Below are positions 53,478 to 61,388 of a DNA stretch of 64,000 nt, piece by piece. The notes under the pieces were generated by a model. That model was not told the origin of the DNA. It made no database searches and saw only the letters and a program-made list of their open reading frames with translations. The first letter of the stretch is position 1; each line of letters begins with the position of its first letter. Origin of the DNA: Amycolatopsis sp. A133 (GTDB taxonomy: Bacteria > Actinomycetota > Actinomycetes > Mycobacteriales > Pseudonocardiaceae); contig NZ_JAVHJU010000069.1 in NCBI RefSeq assembly GCF_031082405.1, positions 186,001 to 250,000 on the forward strand. The letters are read 5' to 3'. A program made the position numbers and the translations under genes.

Positions 53478-53493
53478 TGTGAAGGGATTCACA
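53478..53493 (-). promoter_or_regulatory. Rex-like operator 2 upstream of nuoA
   Basis: TGTGAAGGGATTCACA repeats the arms TGTGAA/TTCACA with the same 4-nt spacer, 32 bp (about three helical turns) centre-to-centre from operator 1. This places both on one face of the DNA. Confidence 0.68.
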
Positions 53494-53734
53494 AAGCATG
53501 GGGGGAGTCTAGGACGCGACTCACACTCTTGTCCCTAGTACCCCGTGTTATGAGGGTCGCCTAACTTCCGTCGCCATCGTTGTCACGGGTCGGCAACACC
53601 GCACGCGCGACCTGCGCGAAGGTGCCCCAAAACCGCTACCCGGCCGGACAAAACCGGCGCTGACCTGTGACGTATCCCACTGACCGCACGGCCAACTTGT
53701 TGGTCCACCCGAGTGTCCGCGCGCGCAAAGAGCC

Positions 53735-53754
53735 GCACTTTCACGTGAAAGTGC
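53735..53754. repeat. 20-bp perfect palindrome, copy 1
   Basis: GCACTTTCACGTGAAAGTGC, identical to the copy 33 bp away. The perfect symmetry and the position after the menJ stop suggest a terminator or a dispersed repeat. Confidence 0.85.
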
Positions 53755-53764
53755 CCACCAGGGG

Positions 53765-53790
53765 CCCGCACTTTCACGTGAAAGTGCGGG
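53765..53790. repeat. 26-bp palindrome containing copy 2 of the 20-bp palindrome
   Basis: The core 53768-53787 is identical to copy 1 and is extended by CCC/GGG on both sides. It lies 7 bp beyond the stop of the minus-strand menJ-like gene, so it may act as its terminator. Confidence 0.85.
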
Positions 53791-53796
53791 CTCGGG

Positions 53797-55083
53797 TCAG
53801 CGGGGGGTGGGGGTGGCGCGGGCCAGGGCGGAGATGAGGCGGTCGACGGCGTCGCCGCCCTTGGCGTCGTAACAGCCCGAGAGGCCCTTGTAGACCAGCG
53901 GGAGGAGCTTGTTGATGCGCAGCCCGTACTTGGTGCACGCGTGCATGATCTTCGGCTTTCCGATGATCTTCGCGAAGACGTTGCCCAGCTGGTAGTAGCC
54001 GCCCATCAGCTCGCCGACGGCCCGCGGATACGCCTCCAGCGCCCGCTCGCGGGAGGGGCCTTCCCGCCGGGCCAGCGCTTGCACGACGACCTCCGCGGCG
54101 ATCTGCGCGGACTCCATGGCAGCCGAGATGCCTTCGCCGTTGAACGGGCTGACCATGCCGCCCGCGTCACCGAGCAGCAGCAGGCCGTCGCGGTAGTGGG
54201 GGGTGCGGTTGAAGCCCATCGGCAGCCCGGCGCCGCCGACCTTGCCGATCGCGTTCTCCTCGCGGTAGCCCCACTCCTCCGGCGTCCCGTCGAGCCACTG
54301 GCGCAGCAGCGCGCGGTAGTCGGTGTTCCGGAACGACGCCGACGTCGAGAGCATGCCGAGGCCGACGTTCACCGTGCCGTCGCCCAGCGGGAACGCCCAG
54401 CCGTAGCCCGGCAGCAGCTTCGGGTCCCGCGGGTCCGAGCGGTCCCACAGCTCGAGGTGGCCCTCGATGAACGGGTCGTCGTGGCGCGGGCTCTTGTAGT
54501 ACTGGCGCACCGCGACGCCCATCGGGCGCTTCTCGTTCTTCTGGATGCCGACGCTCAGCGCGAGCCGCGCGGAGACGCCGTCGCAGGCCAGCACCAGCGG
54601 CGCGCGGTAGTGCACCGGCGTCCGCTCCGGGCCGACCTTCGCCTCGACGCCGACCACGCGGCCGCTCGCGTTTGTGATCGCGCTGGTGACCGTGGTGCGC
54701 TCGTACAGCCGCGCGCCCGCCTTCACGGCGAGCTTGGCGAGGAGGTCGTCGAAGTCGTGGCGGGTGCGGGAAACGCCGTACGGCGGGTAGCTCGTCAGGT
54801 CCGGCCAGTCGAGTTCCAGCGTCAGGTCGCCGGTGAGGATCCGCAGGCCGCGGCTGTGCACCCAGCCGGCGTCCTCGCTGGTGTCGATACCCAGGTCGAT
54901 GAGCTGCTTGACGCCGCGCGGGGTGAGGCCGTCGCCGCAGACCTTCTCGCGGGGGAACTCGGTCTTCTCCAGCAGGAGGACGTCGACGCCCGCGCGGGCC
55001 AGGTAGGTGGCCACGGTGGACCCGGCGGGTCCGGCGCCGACGACGATGACTTCGGCGTCCTGGTCTGCGGTGCGTCGCGTCAT
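53797..55083 (-). CDS. menJ: Menaquinone reductase MenJ-like geranylgeranyl reductase family protein
   Basis: This 428-residue FAD-dependent reductase has an N-terminal dinucleotide fold VIVVGAGPAGSTVATYLARA, the family motif EKVCGDGLTPRGVKQL, YGWAFPLGDGTVNVGLGMLS and LLLLGDAGGMVSPFNGEGIS. Mycobacterial MenJ (Rv0561c) saturates one isoprene double bond of menaquinone, and this gene sits next to menG in a similar set, supporting that role. ATG 55083 is 10 bp past the menG stop, so the two are an operon. Another prenyl reductase (e.g. of lipid carriers) is the alternative. Confidence 0.87.
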   Translation of the reverse strand: MTRRTADQDAEVIVVGAGPAGSTVATYLARAGVDVLLLEKTEFPREKVCGDGLTPRGVKQLIDLGIDTSEDAGWVHSRGLRILTGDLTLELDWPDLTSYPPYGVSRTRHDFDDLLAKLAVKAGARLYERTTVTSAITNASGRVVGVEAKVGPERTPVHYRAPLVLACDGVSARLALSVGIQKNEKRPMGVAVRQYYKSPRHDDPFIEGHLELWDRSDPRDPKLLPGYGWAFPLGDGTVNVGLGMLSTSASFRNTDYRALLRQWLDGTPEEWGYREENAIGKVGGAGLPMGFNRTPHYRDGLLLLGDAGGMVSPFNGEGISAAMESAQIAAEVVVQALARREGPSRERALEAYPRAVGELMGGYYQLGNVFAKIIGKPKIMHACTKYGLRINKLLPLVYKGLSGCYDAKGGDAVDRLISALARATPTPR

Positions 55084-55093
55084 GGACGCGAGT

Positions 55094-55783
55094 TTAGGCA
55101 GGCTTTCGCGCGCGGTGGATCGCCACGACCCCGAATGTGAGGTTCAACCACTCGACGTCGGCCCAGCCCGCGCTCGCGATGATCTCGCCGAGCGTGCGCT
55201 GGTCGGGCCAGGCGAGCATCGATTCGGCCAGGTAGGAGTACGCCTCGGGGTTGGACGACGTCCGCTTGCCGACCCAGGTGAGCAGCTTCAGCATGAACCG
55301 CCGGTGGACGAACCGGATCGGGGCGAACGGCGGGGTCGACACCTCGCAGATCACCAGCCGGCCACCCGGCTTGACCACCCGGGCGATCTCGGTGAGCGCG
55401 GCCTTCGTGTCGACGAAGTTGCGCAGCGCGAGGGAGATCGTCACGGCGTCGAAGCTCTCGTCGGCGAACGGCAGGTTGAGCGCGTCGGCCGCAACCATCG
55501 GCACGTTCCGGTGCAGCCCGGCGCGGAGCATGCCGAAGGAGAAGTCCGCGGCCAGGCACCACGCGCCGCCACGGGCGTACTCGACGGTGGACACCCCGGT
55601 GCCGGCGGCCAGGTCCAGGACCTTCTCGCCGCGGCGGGCGTCGAGCACGCGGGCGGTGGTGGTGCGCCAGCGCCGGTCGAAGCCGAAGGTCATGAACGAG
55701 TTCGCCCGGTCGTACCCGTCCGCGACGCCGTCGAACATCGCGGCGACTTCGTGCGGGTCCTTGTCCAGGCTTGCGCGTGACAT
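55094..55783 (-). CDS. menG: Demethylmenaquinone methyltransferase
   Basis: This 229-residue SAM-dependent methyltransferase (UbiE/MenG family) has MFDGVADGYDRANSFMTFG, the SAM motif VLDLAAGTGVSTVEYAR, AADALNLPFADESFDAVTIS and LRNFVDTKAAL. It methylates demethylmenaquinone, the last step of menaquinone synthesis. It is 31 bp from the next gene upstream. Length and motifs are as usual. Confidence 0.93.
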   Translation of the reverse strand: MSRASLDKDPHEVAAMFDGVADGYDRANSFMTFGFDRRWRTTTARVLDARRGEKVLDLAAGTGVSTVEYARGGAWCLAADFSFGMLRAGLHRNVPMVAADALNLPFADESFDAVTISLALRNFVDTKAALTEIARVVKPGGRLVICEVSTPPFAPIRFVHRRFMLKLLTWVGKRTSSNPEAYSYLAESMLAWPDQRTLGEIIASAGWADVEWLNLTFGVVAIHRARKPA

Positions 55784-55814
55784 GACACGAATCTAGACCG
55801 GTCCCGGACGCCGG

Positions 55815-56918
55815 TCAGCGGAAGGTGGCCAGCATCCCCGCCACCGCCGCGGACCAGGTGAACTCCTCCGCCCGGGCCCGCGCCGCGGCCCGGCGTAGGT
55901 CCTCGGGGCGGTCCAGGAGGTCCGTCACGGCCGTGGCGAACGCCGGGGCGTGGTCGTCGACCGCGGCGCCGCAGCCCGGACGCACGATCTCCCGCAGCGC
56001 CGACGACGCCGACACCACCACCGGTGTCCCGGACGCCAGCGCCTCCAGCGCGGCGAGGCCGAACGTCTCGTGCGGGCCGGGCGCCAGCGAGACGTCCGCG
56101 CTGGCCAGCAGCCGGGCGACGTCGCCGCGGCCCGGCAGGAACCCGAGGAACGTCACCGGCAGGCCGCGCGCCCGGCGCTCGAGGGCCCGCCGCCGCGGCC
56201 CGTCGCCCGCCACCACCAGCCGCACGCGCGCACCCGCCTCCGTCAGCTCGGCGACGGTGTCCACGCTGCGCTCCACGTGCTTCTCCGGCGACAAGCGTCC
56301 ACAGTGGACCAGCAGGACGTCCGCTCCCCCGGCGAGGCCGGCGCGCCAGCCGTCGTCGCGACGGCCGGGCCGGAACGTCGTGAGGTCGACACCGAGCGGG
56401 ACGCGCCGCACGTTCGGCGCCGCGATCCGGTCGAACTCCGCGCGCGCGAACGCCGTCGTGCAGACCACCGTGTCGTAGCTCGCGGCCATCCGCCGGTTCG
56501 CGGCGTCGGCGACGCGGCGGGCCATCGGCGCGGGCAGGAGGAACTGCTCCAGCAGCCGGTCGAGGCGCTCGTGGGAGATGACCGTGCTGGGCACGCCGTG
56601 GCGCCGCGCCCAGCCGCCCATCCCCCGCAGCGTCAGCCGGTCGGACACCTCCAGGCGGTCCGGTTTTAGCTTCCGCAGCACCGCGCGGACCCGCTGCGGG
56701 TCGACGGCGCGGTAACCACCGGTGCCCGGGATCTTCGGCGCCGGCAGGGAAAAGCGGCGCACGCCGGTCGGCAGGACCTCGTCGGCGTACCGGGTGCCGG
56801 GCACCACGAGCGTCACCCGGTGCCCGCTGGCGACGTAGCCGGCGCCGAGGTGGTGCAGCGCCGTGCGCAGCCCGCCCGAGCGCGGTCCGTAGAAGTTCGC
56901 GAGCTGGACGATGTGCAC
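55815..56918 (-). CDS. GT4 mannosyltransferase-like protein
   Basis: This 367-residue GT-B enzyme has LANFYGPRSGGLRTALHHLG at the N-terminus, LVHCGRLSPEKHVERSVDTV and the E-x7-E motif in APGPHETFGLAALEALASG. It resembles actinobacterial GDP-mannose-dependent alpha-mannosyltransferases of the MgtA/Pim type and probably acts in glycolipid or lipomannan synthesis at the inner membrane face. It is 3 bp after the MgtA-like gene and thus cotranscribed. Which acceptor it uses is unknown. Confidence 0.8.
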   Translation of the reverse strand: MHIVQLANFYGPRSGGLRTALHHLGAGYVASGHRVTLVVPGTRYADEVLPTGVRRFSLPAPKIPGTGGYRAVDPQRVRAVLRKLKPDRLEVSDRLTLRGMGGWARRHGVPSTVISHERLDRLLEQFLLPAPMARRVADAANRRMAASYDTVVCTTAFARAEFDRIAAPNVRRVPLGVDLTTFRPGRRDDGWRAGLAGGADVLLVHCGRLSPEKHVERSVDTVAELTEAGARVRLVVAGDGPRRRALERRARGLPVTFLGFLPGRGDVARLLASADVSLAPGPHETFGLAALEALASGTPVVVSASSALREIVRPGCGAAVDDHAPAFATAVTDLLDRPEDLRRAAARARAEEFTWSAAVAGMLATFR

Positions 56919-56921
56919 GCC

Positions 56922-58040
56922 TCAGGCCGCGCGGGCGGCCCGGCCCTGCACGGCTTCGTAGTGGCCGACCAGCTCGTGGCAGACGGCGGGCCAGGTGCGG
57001 CCCAGCACCACCTTGCGCGCCTTCTCGCCGAGCCTCGCCCGCAACGCCGCATCGCGCAGGGCGTCGACCTTCTCGACCAGCGCCGGTCCGAAGCGCTCGC
57101 GGTCCGCGGGCAGCAGGTAGCCGGTGCGGCCGGGCAGGACGAGGTCCTTCGGGCCGCCGGCTTCCGGGGCGAGCACCGGCAGCCCGGAGGCCATCGCCTC
57201 CTGCACCGCCTGGCAGAACGTCTCGTGCGGTCCTGTGTGGACGAAGACGTCGAAGCTCGCGTACGCCTTCGAGAGGTCTTCGCCGTACTTCGCGCCGAGG
57301 AAGGCCGCTCCGGGCAGCTGTTCCCTCAGGTTTTCGAGTTCGGGCCCGTCGCCGACGACGACCACGCGGATCCCCGGCACGCCGGCCAGCGCCGCCAGCC
57401 GGTCGACCTCCTTCTCGGGCGCCAGCCGGCCGACGAACCCGACGAGCAGCTCGCCGTCCGGAGCCAGCTCGGCCCGCAGCGCCGGGTCGGCGTGCGCCGG
57501 GGAGAACCGGTCGATGTCGACCCCGCGGGCCCACCGGTGCACCCGCGGGACGCCGTGGAGCTGCAGCTGCTCGACGGAGTCGCTGGACGGGGCGAGGGTC
57601 CGGTCGGCGCGCGAGTGCAGCCGCCGCACCCAGCGCCACGCGGCGCGGGCGGCGATGCCGAAGCCGTACGCGGCGGCGAACCCGGCGATGTCGGTCTGGT
57701 AGACGGCGATCGAGGGCACCCGCAACCGTCTGGCGGCGGCGAGCCCGCGCGCGCCGACGACGAACGGCGACGCCAGGTGCACGACGTCCGGGCCGAACGC
57801 GGCCAGCGCGTTCAGCACCGTGCGCGTCGGCAGGCCGATCGGCAGGGAGCTGACGCCGGGGACGTCGAACGCGGGGATCCGGACCACCGGGGCGCCGCGG
57901 TAGGAGTCCGGGCCCGGGCCGGGCGCGATGATCAGCACGTCGTGCGCGCGTTCGCGCAGGTGCTCGACGACCCGCAGGACGGAGTTGGTCACGCCGTTCA
58001 CCTGGGGCAGGAAACTTTCGGTGACTATGGCGACTCGCAC
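56922..58040 (-). CDS. mgtA: GDP-mannose-dependent alpha-mannosyltransferase, MgtA-like
   Basis: This 372-residue GT4 enzyme begins VRVAIVTESFLPQVNGVTNS and has VVHLASPFVVGARGLAAARR, VYQTDIAGFAAAYG, HRWARGVDIDRFSP, GFVGRLAPEKEVDRLAAL and HTGPHETFCQAVQEAMASG. These closely follow mycobacterial MgtA (Rv0557), whose gene also neighbours menG (Rv0558), so both similarity and synteny support the call. MgtA adds mannose to glucuronosyl diacylglycerol or related lipids. GTG 58040 is preferred over longer openings that add non-conserved residues. Confidence 0.83.
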   Translation of the reverse strand: MRVAIVTESFLPQVNGVTNSVLRVVEHLRERAHDVLIIAPGPGPDSYRGAPVVRIPAFDVPGVSSLPIGLPTRTVLNALAAFGPDVVHLASPFVVGARGLAAARRLRVPSIAVYQTDIAGFAAAYGFGIAARAAWRWVRRLHSRADRTLAPSSDSVEQLQLHGVPRVHRWARGVDIDRFSPAHADPALRAELAPDGELLVGFVGRLAPEKEVDRLAALAGVPGIRVVVVGDGPELENLREQLPGAAFLGAKYGEDLSKAYASFDVFVHTGPHETFCQAVQEAMASGLPVLAPEAGGPKDLVLPGRTGYLLPADRERFGPALVEKVDALRDAALRARLGEKARKVVLGRTWPAVCHELVGHYEAVQGRAARAA

Positions 58041-58184
58041 GCCTCGGACGATCGCACCCGATCCTGGCGCTCTCGTGACGCTCCGGCCAACGGTGCCCGA
58101 ACACTGCGCCCGTTCGAAGATCGGACACGACATGTCATCTGGAGGTCGTGTGCCGTAAACCCGCGGGGCCCAGACTAAGCAGGC

Positions 58185-59015
58185 ATGACCCTCTTGTCCT
58201 CACGGCCGCCGCGGCCCGTCGAGCCCGGCCTGCTGTCGAGGGCGCTCGAAGTGGCCGGGCGGCTGGCCAACGACGCCACCGACGTGATCACCGCGACCGC
58301 CGGCCGCGGCGCCCACCCTTCGACACTGGACTCGCCGTTCGACTGGGTCACCGACACGGACCGCATTCTGGAGCGCCACACGCGGCGCGTCCTGACGGCG
58401 GAGTTCCCGGGCATCCCGGTGGTCGGCCACGAGTTCGGCGCCGACCACGGCGCGGACGTCGCCGAGTACCGCTGGGTGGTGGACTCGGTGGACGGCACGG
58501 CGAACTACGTGGCGGGCGTGCCGTGGTGCGCGTACAGCCTGGCGTTGGTGGACGCTTCCGGGCCCGTGGTGGGAGTGGTGGCGGACCCGTACCGAGCCCA
58601 GATCTACGCCGCGGCCCGCGGCCGGGGAGCCCGCGCGAACGGCAAGCCGATCAAGCTGACGGACCGCTGCGTGACAGCGGGCGCGATCGTCTGCACAGAG
58701 CTGGCCCGCCGCGGCCCCTGGCCGGGAATGGGCGGCTTCATCGAGCGAGCGGCGGCAGCCCACGCGGGTGTCCGGGTACTGGGCTCGGCGGCGCTGTCGA
58801 TCGCACAGGTGGCCCTGGGTCACGCGGCGGCGGCGGTGCTGCACAGCTACCACGAGTGGGACGTGGCGGGCTCGGTGGCCATGGCCATCGAGGCGGGAGC
58901 GGTGGTGCTGGACAAGCACGGCGAGGACACGGCCCTGCCAACGGACGGCTTGCTGGTGGCCGCCCCGGGAGTGGCGGACGAGGTGCTGGGCTGGTGGCAG
59001 GAGACGGCGGGCTGA
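58185..59015 (+). CDS. Inositol monophosphatase family protein
   Basis: This 276-residue enzyme has the Mg-binding motifs of the family: VVGHEFGADHG (Glu), VVDSVDGTANYVAGVPW (Asp-x2-Asp-Gly-Thr) and the C-terminal HEWDVAGSVAMAIEAGA (Trp-Asp). It would dephosphorylate inositol-1-phosphate, histidinol-phosphate or a sugar phosphate. Its neighbourhood of mannosyltransferases fits phosphoinositide precursor supply, but this is inference. It is divergent from mgtA with a 144-bp gap. ATG 58185 lacks an obvious ribosome site. Confidence 0.85.
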   Translation: MTLLSSRPPRPVEPGLLSRALEVAGRLANDATDVITATAGRGAHPSTLDSPFDWVTDTDRILERHTRRVLTAEFPGIPVVGHEFGADHGADVAEYRWVVDSVDGTANYVAGVPWCAYSLALVDASGPVVGVVADPYRAQIYAAARGRGARANGKPIKLTDRCVTAGAIVCTELARRGPWPGMGGFIERAAAAHAGVRVLGSAALSIAQVALGHAAAAVLHSYHEWDVAGSVAMAIEAGAVVLDKHGEDTALPTDGLLVAAPGVADEVLGWWQETAG

Positions 59016-59138
59016 GGGCAGGCGGCGGCCGGCAAGAGACGGCCCACGGGCTGAGCTGTCCACAACCGGCACGGAACCACCGAGCGAGACCACGGACCGC
59101 CCTGCATCTCCCCCACCCCTCGTCCCAGCCGCAGTCAG

Positions 59139-59219
59139 CACCGGAGAGCCGGGGTCAAGGGTGAGCGAAGCTCATCGCGAAGCGACGCCGAAGGCGCCCT
59201 TGAGGCCGGCTCTCCGGTG
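59139..59219. repeat. 81-bp multi-stem palindromic element with three GAA-loop hairpins
   Basis: The outer stem is CACCGGAGAGCCGG (59139-59152) with 59206-59219. After a 2-base GG/GG internal loop comes a second stem, TCAAGGG (59155-59161) with CCCTTGA (59197-59203). Inside, with no unpaired bases between them, are three hairpins: TGAGC-GAA-GCTCA (59162-59174), TCGC-GAA-GCGA (59175-59185) and CGCC-GAA-GGCG (59186-59196). It lies between two convergent genes and could terminate either one. Nothing suggests coding. Confidence 0.85.
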
Positions 59220-59275
59220 TTGAACAATCGAGGACGAGGAGCGGGGAAACCACAATCGTCCGGCAACGCAGCCCG

Positions 59276-59713
59276 TCAGGCCGCAACCTTCGCCCGCTTG
59301 TTCTGCCGCCGGATCCACCAAAGCGCCGGCCCCGCCACCAGCCAGGTGAAAAACACAAAACTCCCCAGCGGCAGCAGCGTCAGCGTCGCCGACCGGCCCG
59401 CCACCCGGGCCAGCTCCGGATCCGAAGCGTCGTACTCGATCCGCACCAGCTGCCCGGCCGCCAAGCCGTCCGGGTAAAGCACCCCGTTAGCCGGGCTGTG
59501 GACGATCCCGTCCGGGGTCTCGAAGTGGATGATCGTCCGGTCGAACGCCACCGAATCCACCGTGGCCGTGGCCGTGCCCAGCTGGTCCTCGATCGCACTG
59601 TCGTTGCGGATCGCCGCGAACAGCAGGCACACGCACATCACCGTGAGGAGCGAGGCGACGCCGAGGGTGGCCCACCACCCGACGCGCCTCGCCCGCTCAC
59701 CTCTCGTGCTCAC
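59276..59713 (-). CDS. DUF3592 domain membrane protein
   Basis: This 145-residue protein has two TM helices (WWATLGVASLLTVMCVCLLF near the N-terminus and TLLPLGSFVFFTWLVAGPAL near the C-terminus) around an extracytoplasmic DUF3592 domain (ATATVDSVAFDRTIIHFETP, LYPDGLAAGQLVRIEYDASD). The fold is beta-rich, and the function is unknown. Mycobacterial Rv0556, between menD and mgtA, is a small membrane protein in the corresponding place. GTG 59713 gives the natural start; longer openings are low-complexity. Confidence 0.72.
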   Translation of the reverse strand: MSTRGERARRVGWWATLGVASLLTVMCVCLLFAAIRNDSAIEDQLGTATATVDSVAFDRTIIHFETPDGIVHSPANGVLYPDGLAAGQLVRIEYDASDPELARVAGRSATLTLLPLGSFVFFTWLVAGPALWWIRRQNKRAKVAA

Positions 59714-59735
59714 GCCGCGAGCGTAGCGGGCTTGC

Positions 59736-61268
59736 TCAGCCCGCGTGTTCGGCGGCGAGGAACCGGTGGTTCGCCTGGATCTGGTCGTACGAACGCGGCT
59801 TGACCGGAGCGGGAGCCGCAGCCGAGCGGGCCGCAACAGCGGCGGGAGCAGCAGCGCCGTTCGGGCCGACCGCCGGCTTGGCCGCCGTGTACAGCCAGGT
59901 CTGGAACAGGTCGTGCAGGGGCTTGCCCGAGATCTTCTCCGCCAGCGCGATGAACTCCAGGATCCGCCCGTGCGACCCGCCCTTCTGCGCCTGCCACGTC
60001 TTCAGGATGGCGAAGAACGCCTGGTCGCCGACGGCGGTCCGCAGTGCCTGGAGCGTCAGCGCGCCCCGGTCGTAGACCGCGTTGTCGAACTGGTTGGCCG
60101 CGCCCGGGTCGGCCGGGACGACCTTCCACAGGTCACCGTCGGCCGGGTTCGAGTCGTACGTGTACTGCGCCAGCTCGGCGACCGTGCCCTCGCCTTCGTG
60201 CTCCGACCACAGCCACTCCGCGTAGGACGCGAAGCCCTCGTTCAGCCAGATGTCGCTCCAGCGGCCGACGGAGACGTCGTCGCCGAACCACTGGTGGGCG
60301 TTCTCGTGCGCGATCAGCGTCGTGTTCGAGCCCGCGCGGAAGTTGCGGGCGCCGTACGTCGGCCGGGTCTGGTTTTCCAGGGAGAAGCCGATGCCGCTGG
60401 TCACGACGCCGCCCTCGGCCTCGAACGGGTACGGCCCGAACTGCGTCGCCAGGAACTCGTTGATCTCCGGCGTCCGCTCGACGCTGGCCTTCGCCGCGTA
60501 CAGCGAGTCGCCGAGGTCGGCGCCGTACGCCGTGATGAACGGCTTGCCGTCGGGGGTCGTCGACTCGACGACCTCGTAGGGACCGACGATGAACGACGTC
60601 AGGTACGTCGCCTGCGGCTGGGTGCTCCGCCACTGCCAGCGGGTCCAGCCCGCGCGGCTCTTCGTCTTGCGGACGAGGGTGCCGTTGGAGATGGCGGCGT
60701 TGGCGTCCGGCGCCTCGATCGTGACGTCGTAGGTCGCCTTGTCGGTCGGGTGGTCGTTGGCCGGGAACCACCACGCCGAGCTCTGCGGCTCGTCGATGCC
60801 GAGCGCGCCGAAGGAGCCCTTCTTCCACGCGTTGATGCCGTCCACCGTCTCGGCCGACGGCGTGTCCGCGTAGGCGACGACGACGGTCGCGGTCTGGCCC
60901 TTGAGCAGCGGCTGCGCCGGCGTGACGACGATCTCGCCGTTGCCGGTCTGGTTCGCGAACTGCGCCGGCCGGTTGTTCACCCGCACGCTGGACGCCTTCA
61001 GCGCGAAGTCGAGGTCGAACCGCGAGAGGTCCTGCGTCGCGGTGAGCAGCAGCGTCGTGGTGCCGGACAGGACGTCGGTCGCGGGCTGGTACGTCAGCCG
61101 GATGTCGTAGTGCAGGACGTCCGTGCCGCCGTTGCCGGCGTTCGGGTAGTACGGGTCGCCGGCACCGGGGGCGCCGGGCGAGGGCGCCGCGCTCGCGGTG
61201 CCGGCGAGCAGCACCGAGACGACGCCGGCGGCGAGCGCCCCGAGGCCGGTGCGCGTTCTTGCACGCAT
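59736..61268 (-). CDS. Secreted M1 family zinc metallopeptidase
   Basis: This 510-residue protein has a Sec signal peptide (LGALAAGVVSVLLAGTASAA, about residues 1-29). The N-terminal domain has ALGIDEPQSSAWWFPANDHP; the catalytic domain has HENAHQWFG (H-E-x2-H) and, 18 residues after the last His, NEGFASYAEW with the third zinc ligand Glu. The usual G-x-M-E-N exopeptidase motif reads GFSLENQTRP, with a Leu in the Met position. ATG 61268 has GGAGG just upstream. It cleaves N-terminal residues from extracellular peptides; the substrate is unknown. Confidence 0.87.
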   Translation of the reverse strand: MRARTRTGLGALAAGVVSVLLAGTASAAPSPGAPGAGDPYYPNAGNGGTDVLHYDIRLTYQPATDVLSGTTTLLLTATQDLSRFDLDFALKASSVRVNNRPAQFANQTGNGEIVVTPAQPLLKGQTATVVVAYADTPSAETVDGINAWKKGSFGALGIDEPQSSAWWFPANDHPTDKATYDVTIEAPDANAAISNGTLVRKTKSRAGWTRWQWRSTQPQATYLTSFIVGPYEVVESTTPDGKPFITAYGADLGDSLYAAKASVERTPEINEFLATQFGPYPFEAEGGVVTSGIGFSLENQTRPTYGARNFRAGSNTTLIAHENAHQWFGDDVSVGRWSDIWLNEGFASYAEWLWSEHEGEGTVAELAQYTYDSNPADGDLWKVVPADPGAANQFDNAVYDRGALTLQALRTAVGDQAFFAILKTWQAQKGGSHGRILEFIALAEKISGKPLHDLFQTWLYTAAKPAVGPNGAAAPAAVAARSAAAPAPVKPRSYDQIQANHRFLAAEHAG

Positions 61269-61388
61269 ACGAATTCCTCCAGAGGAGTGAGAAGCAGCGC
61301 GCTCGAACGTAGCCAGCCAGGGACAACCCAGGAACAGCCGAAGGGAGGTTTCTTGCCTGCTGGGATTACACCCGGAAAGCGGTTGACG

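Larger units (their letters stand above)
53278..53796. other. Promoter and palindrome-rich gap between menJ and nuoA
   Basis: This 519-bp gap holds, from nuoA outward, an untranslated leader, two Rex-like operators (53445-53493), a less GC-rich stretch to about 53560 and two identical palindromes (53735-53790) close to the menJ stop. No convincing -35/-10 pair was identified for nuo, and no ORF with recognisable content is present. Confidence 0.7.

Noticed and set aside
59139..59219. tRNA gene (cloverleaf-like fold, 81 bp)
   Set aside because: The arms have 3-nt loops with no anticodon loop of 7, there are no conserved T-loop or D-loop bases, and the outer stem is 14 bp where a tRNA has 7.
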